Assembly: GCA_013375405.1 (NCBI GenBank)
Contig: JABXJU010000089.1
Span: forward strand, 1-16,629
Direction of reading: 5' to 3'
DNA from: Candidatus Helarchaeota archaeon
GTDB lineage: Archaea; Asgardarchaeota; Lokiarchaeia; Helarchaeales; HEL-GB-A
Length of the DNA stretch: 16,629 nt
A program made the translations under genes and the position numbers. Below, piece after piece: positions 1 to 6,978 of this stretch (positions are counted from its first letter, which is position 1; each line of letters opens with the position of its first letter). The notes under the pieces are model-generated. The model searched no databases, was not told where the DNA came from, and saw only the letters and a program-made list of their open reading frames with translations.

Positions 1-609
1 CAGGTTATTACCTTAGAAGACGCCTTAACCATGATCGATTTGTCCTCACCGATTGCTTTTATCGCGTGTGATTGCCGAAGACAAAAATATGGATATGTAG
101 AGAAAGATAGGTCAAGAATGACATGTTTAGGGCTGGGTATAGGGATGTTTCGGTACGAGCGGTTACCAGCGCGGTATATTGCAGGGGCGGAATTTGTTTC
201 AGATAAGGAGGCAAAGGAATGGTTGCAGGAATGGAACAAAAATGGAATAGTCCATACGCTCATGACCTTTGGCTTACGAAATGGTGCCCCCTATATTGGA
301 GGTATCTGTAATTGTACTTACGCCGATTGTCTCTCCATTAACTGGCGGTTAAACTATGGAATTAAGCAATTATTGAAAGGGGAACGGGTTGCGACACTGG
401 CGCCGGAAAAATGTAATGGTTGTAATGGAAATTTCCTATGTATTAGGAAGTGCCAGTTCGGTGCACTATCAGCTGATATTCGCCAAAATAAGGTCCATAT
501 CGACCTGAACAAGTGCTTTGGTTGTGGTGTTTGTGCAAATTCTTGTAATAAAAGTGCAATCAATCTCCTCGATAGACGAAAGTTTGAAGTATTAAAATAT
601 GATTGGTAG
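1..609 (+). CDS. Cys-rich domain plus dicluster ferredoxin protein, 5'-truncated by window edge
   Basis: The reading frame is open from base 1, so this is the C-terminal 202 codons of a longer gene; the ATG at 31 is probably internal. Residue numbers here count from that ATG. A Cys-rich segment has ACDCRR (C13, C15), C32 and a CNCxxxxC cluster (C93, C95, C100). Two ferredoxin motifs follow. The first is irregular, C128-x2-C131-x5-C137-x3-C141 with no following Pro. The second is regular, C162-x2-C165-x2-C168-x3-C172. The layout matches the intact protein at 8665-9804 (QV-x11-15-F-x-C-x-CR, then CNC, then two clusters), so the missing N-terminus probably holds a winged-helix domain. It is the first visible gene of an operon with a small ferredoxin and a Cys-rich protein. 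Likely role is cytosolic electron transfer or redox sensing; the substrate is unknown. The fold call is firm and the function is not. Confidence 0.8.
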   Translation, partial: QVITLEDALTMIDLSSPIAFIACDCRRQKYGYVEKDRSRMTCLGLGIGMFRYERLPARYIAGAEFVSDKEAKEWLQEWNKNGIVHTLMTFGLRNGAPYIGGICNCTYADCLSINWRLNYGIKQLLKGERVATLAPEKCNGCNGNFLCIRKCQFGALSADIRQNKVHIDLNKCFGCGVCANSCNKSAINLLDRRKFEVLKYDW

Positions 610-618
610 GTGAGTTGT

Positions 619-942
619 ATGTCTATAACATTAACAGATCCCGCATTACCAAAAGTGAAGATTCGAATTGCAAACGATAAATGCAAGACTCCAATGGTCT
701 GTCCGTCCCCGTGTTATAAACTCTGTCCGCAGGGAGTTTTCATTGTTGCGGCTAATCCCATGAAAGTTGCTAAAAAATGGACACCTGTAAGCAATGAAAC
801 GCCAGGCGATTACATGTTAGTTGCTCCAATGATCCCGAAGTGTGTAGGCTGCATGATTTGTGTAGAAAAGTGCCCAATGGGGGCGCTTAAAATTAAGATA
901 AAACCCCCGAAAGAGGAGCCGGAACCTGAGAAATCAGATTGA
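619..942 (+). CDS. small dicluster [4Fe-4S] ferredoxin
   Basis: A 107-residue soluble protein with two iron-sulfur motifs about 40 residues apart. The first is C22-x5-C28-x3-C32-x3-C36-Pro, with wider spacing than a classical cluster. The second is classical: C75-x2-C78-x2-C81-x3-C85-Pro. The C-terminus is a charged Pro/Glu/Lys tail. ATG 619 is preferred over the in-frame GTG at 610 because AGGTGA (608-613) sits 5 bases upstream. The gene starts about 9 bases after the preceding stop and is followed 18 bases later by the next gene, so the three are probably co-transcribed. It probably shuttles electrons between the neighbouring iron-sulfur protein and an oxidoreductase. The family is certain; the partner is unknown. 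Confidence 0.85.
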   Translation: MSITLTDPALPKVKIRIANDKCKTPMVCPSPCYKLCPQGVFIVAANPMKVAKKWTPVSNETPGDYMLVAPMIPKCVGCMICVEKCPMGALKIKIKPPKEEPEPEKSD

Positions 943-960
943 TAAGGAGTTGTTAATACA

Positions 961-1503
961 ATGACGGTCCAGAAATATAATTATAAAATCTCAGAGGAAT
1001 TGTTCCAAGCAATTGAAAAAGAATTTGATGGTGAAGCAATCGCAAAGAAATATCTTGAAACTAAAGATGACTCAATCTTTGAACCCTACGGGAAAGATTG
1101 GATGACCCGCACCTATGAGCTCGGGACAAAACCCGAAAACATAGATCGCACCTATGAAATGATGAAAATAGCAGCAGAAAAAACTGGGGAATTGTTGTTC
1201 CCGCATGAAGCCCAAAGATTCATAGAAATTGCTTATCTCTCTATACATTTAATGAGTGGCGTGAATATTTATACTGCTACCGCTACTGAATTAAGCTTTA
1301 AAGTGTTAGACGGACAGTGTAAAATCTATGAGACCTTAAAAAGCGGATTATCTGAGGATGAATTAAAAGCGTTGCCGTGTAAAGGTGCCTGTCTCGCTGC
1401 AGTAAAAACAATCTTTGATCTTCTAAAAATGGGCGTGGATGTTTCCATGGACGCTGAAATGCCGAAAGATGGCTTTTGCCTCTTTTGTGCAACCAAAAAA
1501 TAA
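961..1503 (+). CDS. Cys-rich protein of unknown family, last gene of ferredoxin operon
   Basis: A 180-residue soluble protein I do not recognise. The N-terminal two thirds is predicted mainly helical and rich in Glu and Lys, with no membrane segment or signal peptide. The C-terminal third carries five cysteines: one in DGQCKIYE, a CKGAC pair, and a terminal GFCLFC pair a few residues before the stop. The pairing suggests a bound metal or iron-sulfur cluster, but the pattern is not a ferredoxin motif. AAGGAG at 944-949 is 11 bases before the ATG, a little far but the only site seen. Position behind two ferredoxin genes, all on one strand and closely spaced, suggests a shared redox role. A T-tract just after the stop may end the operon. 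The gene call is secure; the function is unknown. Confidence 0.75.
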   Translation: MTVQKYNYKISEELFQAIEKEFDGEAIAKKYLETKDDSIFEPYGKDWMTRTYELGTKPENIDRTYEMMKIAAEKTGELLFPHEAQRFIEIAYLSIHLMSGVNIYTATATELSFKVLDGQCKIYETLKSGLSEDELKALPCKGACLAAVKTIFDLLKMGVDVSMDAEMPKDGFCLFCATKK

Positions 1504-1511
1504 TATAAATC

Positions 1512-1520
1512 TTTTTTTTT
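1512..1520 (+). terminator. T-tract terminator after the ferredoxin operon
   Basis: Nine consecutive T residues start 9 bases after the stop of the 961-1503 gene, with more T-rich sequence after. Archaeal RNA polymerase terminates at such U-runs without needing a hairpin. The tract lies between convergent genes, where a terminator is expected. Confidence 0.45.
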
Positions 1521-1523
1521 CCT

Positions 1524-1829
1524 TTAAATTATCTCATCTTTTTTGAACCAGTAAATATCCCCTAAGATCTTGGCTCCTTCATCAAAATCAATCGCAGTCA
1601 GGGTTTCTATTGAGGTATTCACTAAAAAGCGTCCCGCAATTTCGAGATATTTCGCTTCATTATCAGCTTCGGCGACCATAACCAGATCATATTTTCCAAA
1701 GACAAAGAATAGCTGATGGATTTTCACGCCTTTCGGAGGCTTAGCCTTTAATTTTTCGCACCCTTTTATAGCTCCTTCCTGCTTACCCGGTAAAATTTTC
1801 ATCAAACTCACAAAAAACATTCCCAACAC
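1524..1829 (-). CDS. GYD-like small alpha/beta-barrel protein
   Basis: A protein of about 100 residues whose middle reads FGKYDLVMVAEAD, followed by a helix and then SIETLTAIDFDE. This resembles the GYD domain family (Gly/Lys-Tyr-Asp, hydrophobic strand, EA-D), which adopts a ferredoxin-like dimeric alpha-beta-barrel fold also seen in Lrp/AsnC ligand-binding domains. No DNA-binding domain is attached. The longest frame starts at GTG 1829; ATG 1820 three codons in is equally possible, and neither has a convincing ribosome binding site. The gene is convergent with the ferredoxin operon and divergent from the CrtI-like gene at 1962. The role is unknown; such domains often bind small molecules or act as stand-alone effector modules. 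The family match is by eye and moderate. Confidence 0.6.
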   Translation of the reverse strand: MLGMFFVSLMKILPGKQEGAIKGCEKLKAKPPKGVKIHQLFFVFGKYDLVMVAEADNEAKYLEIAGRFLVNTSIETLTAIDFDEGAKILGDIYWFKKDEII

Positions 1830-1860
1830 AACTCAGATAGAATTTTTTTTACATGAATCT

Positions 1861-1873
1861 TAAATATTTTATA
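1861..1873 (-). promoter_or_regulatory. candidate TATA box for the GYD-like gene
   Basis: On the minus strand this reads TATAAAATATTTA, a good match to an archaeal TATA element. A start site about 25 bases downstream would fall near 1843, leaving a leader of about 14 bases before GTG 1829. No transcript data; the call is by position and composition only. Confidence 0.35.
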
Positions 1874-1961
1874 GTGATTTCTATTGATAAATTTTTATTG
1901 ACGCATTAAAATAAGATTTTATTTACTCTTTATTATAAGTCTCTCTATGGAGATGAAGAAA

Positions 1962-3245
1962 ATGGCGGATTATGATGCAATAGTAATTGGCGCAGGTAAC
2001 TCAGGACTGTCTATCGCAGCGTTATTAGCAAATGCTGGGTATAAAACATTAGTCGTAGAGCAGCGAAAGTGGGTTGGAGGACGGGCGCGGACTTTGAAGA
2101 AGGATGGCTTCATTCTCGATTATGGAATACATACATTGCGTGGGAATTACAAACAAGTCTTCTATCCACTAGGAATGGGCATTCATAAGGTACGCATGCC
2201 CTATACCAAAGGCATTATCCTTGAGGATCGTGGCATTCTCCATAAATTACCGAAAATGAGCTCGCTTTTCAAAGCTAAAACTCTGACAATGAAAGATATT
2301 GCTCTATTGACGCGCCATTTGGGGCGATTAATTCTTTCCAATCCTAGGAGATATTTCAGTGTGAGTATTAAGCAATGGCTAAATAGCATTGGAGCGGATC
2401 AACGTCTTATTAAGCTATTTAGAGTAATTTCAATGCTCATACTGGTGTGTCCCTTTCTTGAACGCGCCTCATTGGGCGAATTTCTTTTAACTTTAAGGCA
2501 TTTTATTACTGGGCTGGCGCACCCTGAAGGTGGCTTTCGGCAGGTCCATCAATGCCTCCTTTGGAAAATTAAAAAATGTGGGGGTACCATTCAGACTGAA
2601 CAGAAAGTTGATGAGATCCTTGTTGAAAATGGTAGTGCTATTGGTGTGCGCATTGAAGGCAAAGAAATTCGCTCAAAAATTGTCGTAAGTTCACTTCCAG
2701 TTCAAAAGCTACATTCTATCCTGGATGAATCGCTTTTGGAAGCGAACTATCGCACTCTAATTAGGAATCTTCTCCCAACAGCGGGAATTTCAGTTGATTA
2801 TGGGCTAAAAGAGAAAATGTATAAAGAGGTTATGTTCTTTTCGCCAAAACCAGCCATACTTGGCTCTTTTTCCTCAAACATCGATCCTACTACTGCCCCA
2901 AAAGACAAGCAACTAGTAACTTTTTTTAATCCTTTAAACGTCAAGGACGTTAAAAATCGGGAAAAGGCGAAAACAAAGTTGAAACAATTACAAGAGAAAA
3001 TTTTTAGTATGTTTCCGAAATTTGAGGATAAGATTGAATGGAAGAGAATCCTCTTTTTGGAGATGGTAGATGGAGTTGAACTAAACATTAACCAAACCCA
3101 AGACAAACGCCCGGGTGTTCAAGTTCCAAACATTTCGAATCTCTTTATCGCGAGTGATTCCACGTGTGCTGAAGGTGCCGGAGGCGATATTGCCTTTAGT
3201 TCTGCTAAATTGTGCTTCGATCGCATTCTTCAGCTAAAAAAATAA
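1962..3245 (+). CDS. CrtI/phytoene-desaturase-like FAD oxidoreductase (copy 1)
   Basis: A 427-residue flavoprotein. The N-terminus has a Rossmann FAD fingerprint (GAGNSG at 10-15, Glu33 at the end of the second strand), then GGRAR at 39-43 and DYGIHTLR, as in phytoene desaturases and retinol saturases. Near the C-terminus, LFIASDS and GAGGDIAFSSA match the second FAD-contacting motif of the family. Members oxidise or saturate polyprenyl chains and other hydrophobic substrates; which one here is unknown. ATG 1962 is preferred over ATG 1947 because GGAGATGA (1949-1956) lies 5 bases before it. It is clearly paralogous to 13165-14511, sharing GIS-DYGLKEK, SNIDP-TAP and Q-DKRP blocks. No membrane anchor is evident. 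It starts a transcription unit of its own. Family call strong, substrate open. Confidence 0.85.
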   Translation: MADYDAIVIGAGNSGLSIAALLANAGYKTLVVEQRKWVGGRARTLKKDGFILDYGIHTLRGNYKQVFYPLGMGIHKVRMPYTKGIILEDRGILHKLPKMSSLFKAKTLTMKDIALLTRHLGRLILSNPRRYFSVSIKQWLNSIGADQRLIKLFRVISMLILVCPFLERASLGEFLLTLRHFITGLAHPEGGFRQVHQCLLWKIKKCGGTIQTEQKVDEILVENGSAIGVRIEGKEIRSKIVVSSLPVQKLHSILDESLLEANYRTLIRNLLPTAGISVDYGLKEKMYKEVMFFSPKPAILGSFSSNIDPTTAPKDKQLVTFFNPLNVKDVKNREKAKTKLKQLQEKIFSMFPKFEDKIEWKRILFLEMVDGVELNINQTQDKRPGVQVPNISNLFIASDSTCAEGAGGDIAFSSAKLCFDRILQLKK

Positions 3246-3265
3246 GAACACTGGATGATTACAAT

Positions 3266-3985
3266 TTATACTTTCAAAACTCGTTGAAAGAATTTAGGGA
3301 AATTATAACCTAGATACAGAAGAATAGTTGAAACTAGTACTACAATCCACGAGTAAATAATCCCTAAAAAGCCCATGGGAAACATCAAAAGACTAAAAAG
3401 AGCACTGGCTCCCATACATAAAAATCTATATTTTTCCTTCTTCTCAGGTGATTTAATACTTTTCTTCAAAAAATCAAAGGCGTATATACCATAGACAAAA
3501 ATGAAGATGATTAAAACGTAAATATATATATAAATACTTTCTTTTCCAATATTTGGCGAATAAATCCAAGTTGTAATGGTTGGAGGGGAAAACCATACGA
3601 GTACCATTCCAACTGTACAAAAGAGTGCGATAATATATTTTGTATTCCGTCGTTCAGGATGGATTAAATAGGTTACAAATTGCCAAGCACAAAATACGTT
3701 TACAAGGGTAGTTGTGGTGACCATTCCATAAAAATAACCGGCAATGACACCATCTCCCGTTGCTATATAGAATAAATTAACAGTCATTGAGAAAATCCCC
3801 GCAAAGATAATTGTCAAAAATAGAAATGCGAGATATTTTACGCTTTTCCGAAGTATAACTTCAGTGGGATCAATGTGAAGATAGCGTTTAAAACTATGAA
3901 TAAAGGTTATTAGTGAAAATCCCATGGTAGCTATCTGAATACCGCATAAAAGTATGAATTCTGGAGTTATCATTCCGTTATTCAT
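3266..3985 (-). CDS. seven-helix membrane protein without cytosolic domain
   Basis: A membrane protein of 239 residues with about seven hydrophobic segments separated by short charged loops (PERRNTK, KSIKSPEKKEK). I do not recognise a named family. The general plan resembles the membrane halves of the proteins at 14581 and 15745: after the last helix comes LGYNFPKFF, comparable with SAYDFPPFY in the 14581 protein, where a longin-like domain follows. Here the protein stops seven residues later, so it would be a stand-alone sensor or scaffold version. Start: GTG 3997 gives four more residues, but GGAG (3992-3995) spaced 6 bases before ATG 3985 favours the latter. A (IY)3 run in the fifth helix region is encoded by an alternating AT repeat. 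It lies downstream of the CPBP gene on the same strand. Confidence 0.7.
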   Translation of the reverse strand: MNNGMITPEFILLCGIQIATMGFSLITFIHSFKRYLHIDPTEVILRKSVKYLAFLFLTIIFAGIFSMTVNLFYIATGDGVIAGYFYGMVTTTTLVNVFCAWQFVTYLIHPERRNTKYIIALFCTVGMVLVWFSPPTITTWIYSPNIGKESIYIYIYVLIIFIFVYGIYAFDFLKKSIKSPEKKEKYRFLCMGASALFSLLMFPMGFLGIIYSWIVVLVSTILLYLGYNFPKFFQRVLKV

Positions 3986-4001
3986 ATGCTTCTCCACAGC
4001 C

Positions 4002-4032
4002 CTTCAAGTGCCAAATGAAAGATGACTTGAGG
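4002..4032 (-). repeat. inverted repeat between the CPBP and seven-helix genes
   Basis: Arms 4002-4009 (CTTCAAGT) and 4025-4032 (ACTTGAGG) can form an 8-bp stem with one G-U pair and a 15-base loop in the minus-strand transcript. It sits in the gap between the two genes, just upstream of the second gene's ribosome binding site. It could be a processing or attenuation hairpin, or chance. Confidence 0.3.
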
Positions 4033-4052
4033 AATTCACTCTTTAATAAAGT

Positions 4053-5216
4053 CTATTGAATTTTATAATACTTTATGTTTTCTAATTCTTTTTCTAGAAC
4101 CTGAATTTCGGACCCAAGGACTGCTTTTTTCATTTCTAATTTAGCTAATCTCCAAGGAGGACCACCAGTGGAAAGCTGTTGATCGATCTTCACCAATTTA
4201 TTCTTGAGCGGGATCAATTTCTGAATCGTTTTATAGTTGATCTCATTTATTTGAGGAAGATATTCCCTATATATCTCTATCCATTCTTCCTCCATTTTGA
4301 TCTGATTAGAATAACGTATCAATACATAAGATCGAGGAAATCCACTCATCCGTATTGCATTTGTGATTTGCTGGAGTTTAAAGATATGCGTCGTTAAATT
4401 CTCAATGTCCATTGAGTATCTATCGATTAACATCCGGTGATCGATCCACCACTTCGCAACGAACATGGCTAGAACAATAGTGCCCCACATTGCGCCGCTT
4501 GCTACCAGAACTGTCGCTAATTCCATAATTTCTGCATCTACAGTAAGTGTTGGCGAAAAAAGGAAGATATAAAAATCCCACGTAGCATGTGCGATTATCA
4601 CCCCCCAAAGGTTACCAGTACGGACGCGAATAAATCCTAATATTAATCCTACTAAAATTAGTGAAGGGAGACTAATGACATTCATAATATTGCCAGAAAT
4701 AATATAGCTCGGCACATGTAAGACCGCAAAAAGAATTCCTGTAATTAAGATTGCTTTCATTTGAGGCATTATTTTCATATAATTGGCCTGAATATAGCCT
4801 CGGAACGCTGCCTCTTCGGTTAGCCCTATGAGTAAGGTAAAACATAAAATAATAACAATTTCAACTAGGGACGTATAATTTAAAGGCAGTTGAAAAGCGG
4901 CGACCGCTACTAAAAAGCCAGACGTCGCTAATAATCCTATGGCAATACTCCTTGGGACATAAGAGAAGTGAAATCCCATTTCAGAATTACTCACTTTTGT
5001 TGTTCCTGCAAAGAAAAAGGTAATACCCGTAATTAATACGTACAAAATGCTAACCGCTATTGTATGTTCAAAAAAAGACAAATATCTGTGGAGAACAAAT
5101 TCCTCAACTAACAGTTCCGTAACTAAAAAACTTGTAATTAATCCAACTATTATAAAATAGAACAATAAGTTATTCTTCGACCGCTCCTCTGCCGTTACTC
5201 CACCTACGTCCTTCAT
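4053..5216 (-). CDS. CPBP-family intramembrane protease with C-terminal coiled-coil tail
   Basis: A 387-residue membrane protein of the CPBP (CAAX protease and bacteriocin-processing, Rce1-like) family. It has the expected four motifs: TEEAAFRGY with E134, E135 and R139; FAVLH with H167; and HATWD with H210 and D214, where many members have Asn in place of Asp. These residues sit within a helical core of about 250 residues and form the glutamate-based active site. An unusual hydrophilic tail of about 125 residues follows, Lys/Glu-rich and likely coiled-coil, presumably cytosolic. Family members cleave prenylated or membrane proteins, or act as immunity proteins; the substrate here is unknown. 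ATG 5216 has no upstream ribosome binding site. It probably shares a transcript with the seven-helix gene that follows 67 bases later. Confidence 0.88.
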   Translation of the reverse strand: MKDVGGVTAEERSKNNLLFYFIIVGLITSFLVTELLVEEFVLHRYLSFFEHTIAVSILYVLITGITFFFAGTTKVSNSEMGFHFSYVPRSIAIGLLATSGFLVAVAAFQLPLNYTSLVEIVIILCFTLLIGLTEEAAFRGYIQANYMKIMPQMKAILITGILFAVLHVPSYIISGNIMNVISLPSLILVGLILGFIRVRTGNLWGVIIAHATWDFYIFLFSPTLTVDAEIMELATVLVASGAMWGTIVLAMFVAKWWIDHRMLIDRYSMDIENLTTHIFKLQQITNAIRMSGFPRSYVLIRYSNQIKMEEEWIEIYREYLPQINEINYKTIQKLIPLKNKLVKIDQQLSTGGPPWRLAKLEMKKAVLGSEIQVLEKELENIKYYKIQ

Positions 5217-5271
5217 CTAATGTCTACACCATTCTTAATCAATGATATCTAAATTGAATAATGAATTTTTC

Positions 5272-5279
5272 CTATATAG
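5272..5279. promoter_or_regulatory. palindromic TATA-like element between divergent genes
   Basis: CTATATAG is a perfect palindrome placed almost symmetrically, 51 bases before the + strand ATG 5330 and 56 bases before the - strand ATG 5216. Read either way with a spacing of about 25 bases, it gives leaders of about 30 bases. It could serve one or both genes. A flanking BRE is not clear on either side. Confidence 0.3.
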
Positions 5280-5329
5280 AGTTTCAATAAATTTTTATTT
5301 TCAAAAAAGAATCCAATGGAAGAATTACG

Positions 5330-6496
5330 ATGCATACATATGGTGAAATTCCTGATACTACGGCAACGAAAAAATTTATCCCCATCATGCGATACGTCTA
5401 TAGAATTTTACGACATTTAGGTAGCGAATATCTTGAAAATTTGGTAGAAGAACTGTCGGATGAAATCTTATATGACACTTTTAAGTTCAGATTAAATTCT
5501 TCTATAGAATTTGCAAAGGCGGTTATGGATGGGAAAGTTCCTGATCCAACTAAATCGATGACTTATGCCTTTTTTCCACCAGTCATCACGATTCGAGCAG
5601 ATCTCCAGCAGGGTACTGGAAAACTACTTTATGGAGAATCAAATGATATCTCCTTCGTGTGTTTAAATGATATTAACGAGGAAATCTTCTTTGTTCTGAA
5701 TCTTCACTGTGAAGATGGCATACCTGTTGATTGGTGGATAGCAGGGCCACAATCAGAACTATTAGATCGCCGGCATATTAAATACGGATTTAAACTTCGA
5801 GATATTTCCAAGAAATCAAAAAATCTATCGCAGGCAGGATTTAAGCTTATAGATGTATTAAAGGATGTCAGAAATGAGCGCACACCTCAATGGGCCACCT
5901 CAAATTACATCGTATCCATGGTTTGGGGAACCGGCGCAATTAATACGCTGAATGAGCTCTCGAGCTATGAAGCGATGGGCTTGATATATGATGGGATCTC
6001 TACAAAGCGTATTCTCGGTGAATATCTTTTCTGCTACATTCCTTGGCCCCCCCTGATTGAGACCCTAACTTTTATGCCGCGGAATTCTTTCATAATGCGT
6101 CTCGTCGGTTTAACCACTGGCGGACTCCTCTATTTGACACACGTGGAACGAGAAGCCAGGACCAAAATTCGCGAAATGGCCCCCGAAGCACTTTCCCTTG
6201 GCTCCTACGAAACTTGGGAAAAACATGGAGTTCCCAATCCCGCAATGACTTTAGGTGTCAAAGTCCCCAACCTGAAAGATAAACGCATTTACGCTGAAGA
6301 ACAATTCGAATGGGAGTATCCTTCAGGTGAACCAATAACACTTGCCGACCTCAACATGGACGTGGAAGAAGCGCTGGATGGGGTTTTAACAGATTTGACA
6401 CATGACTTCCCAATTGATCAAAAATTCACAACTGATCACATCATATCAACAGGAATAGGGCTTACCACAAAATTCTGGAGTGAAACTAAGGATTAA
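5330..6496 (+). CDS. soluble protein of unknown family
   Basis: A 388-residue protein with no family I recognise. It has no membrane segment, signal peptide, CxxC pair, Walker motif or Rossmann fingerprint. The first 65 residues look helical (RILRHLGSEYLENLVEEL). A strand-rich middle follows with several Trp, including VDWWIAGPQ. The C-terminal half has a Gly-rich segment (LVGLTTGGLLYL) and an acidic stretch near LADLNMDVEEALD. Possible starts upstream are out of frame; ATG 5330 has only a weak GGAAG site. It stands alone on its strand, divergent from the CPBP gene and convergent with the aconitase-X operon (3' ends 2 bases apart). The continuous 1,167-base frame and ordinary composition support a real gene. 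No function is proposed. Confidence 0.65.
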   Translation: MHTYGEIPDTTATKKFIPIMRYVYRILRHLGSEYLENLVEELSDEILYDTFKFRLNSSIEFAKAVMDGKVPDPTKSMTYAFFPPVITIRADLQQGTGKLLYGESNDISFVCLNDINEEIFFVLNLHCEDGIPVDWWIAGPQSELLDRRHIKYGFKLRDISKKSKNLSQAGFKLIDVLKDVRNERTPQWATSNYIVSMVWGTGAINTLNELSSYEAMGLIYDGISTKRILGEYLFCYIPWPPLIETLTFMPRNSFIMRLVGLTTGGLLYLTHVEREARTKIREMAPEALSLGSYETWEKHGVPNPAMTLGVKVPNLKDKRIYAEEQFEWEYPSGEPITLADLNMDVEEALDGVLTDLTHDFPIDQKFTTDHIISTGIGLTTKFWSETKD

Positions 6497-6498
6497 AT

Positions 6499-6954
6499 CT
6501 AATCCTCTAACTTATAAATCTCGCCTTTTGAGGCATCAACTAAAATTTTTTCTCCATTTTGAATTATTTCAATTGGGTTCCTTGCATCTTTAAAGGGTCC
6601 CCCAATAGTTGGAATGTTCGCGACCACCGCCGCCAATGCCGATAACGAATTTATCCGGTTTATAATCATCGCTCTTGGAGCGTTCCCTGTTAGACTTAAG
6701 GCGTGGAATATCAGGGAAAAGCCTGAGGATCCCTTTCCATTCGGAAAGATTAGAATCTTTTTTCTTACATTTTCTCCTTTTTGAGGATGTCGCGCCTCTA
6801 TTATGATCCCACTAGTAGGATCAATCCCTCCTGCAGCACTAAGAGCTCGAGTACAGACCAGTGCAGTTCCTTTTTTAACTCCTGGGACAACAGATCTTCC
6901 CTTCAAGATCGTTATACGACCTGCCTCTTCTCTATCATTCCCGTCTGTTCCCAC
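6499..6954 (-). CDS. phosphomevalonate dehydratase small subunit (aconitase X swivel domain, DUF126)
   Basis: A 151-residue protein of the DUF126 family, the swivelling domain of aconitase X. Matching features are KGRSVVPGVKKGTALV near the N-terminus, GGIDPTSGIIIEARHP, then FPNGKGSSG (about 70-78) holding the conserved substrate-contacting Gly-Ser loop, then MIINR. With the large subunit just upstream it should form the enzyme that dehydrates (R)-5-phosphomevalonate to trans-anhydromevalonate 5-phosphate in the archaeal mevalonate route. Start is GTG 6954, preceded by GGAGATGAGG. The gene follows the large-subunit stop by 24 bases, so the two are translated from one message. Split subunits of this kind also occur in hydroxyproline dehydratases; the archaeal context favours phosphomevalonate. 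Confidence 0.85.
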   Translation of the reverse strand: MGTDGNDREEAGRITILKGRSVVPGVKKGTALVCTRALSAAGGIDPTSGIIIEARHPQKGENVRKKILIFPNGKGSSGFSLIFHALSLTGNAPRAMIINRINSLSALAAVVANIPTIGGPFKDARNPIEIIQNGEKILVDASKGEIYKLED

Positions 6955-6978
6955 TTCCTCATCTCCTCATAATTACAA

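Noticed and set aside
2798..3106. Minus-strand frame inside the first CrtI-like gene
   Set aside because: Antisense shadow of conserved coding sequence, with no supporting features.
3518..3534. Alternating AT run as a possible promoter or origin element
   Set aside because: It is inside the seven-helix gene and encodes an Ile-Tyr run in a membrane segment; a simple-sequence tract is enough to explain it.
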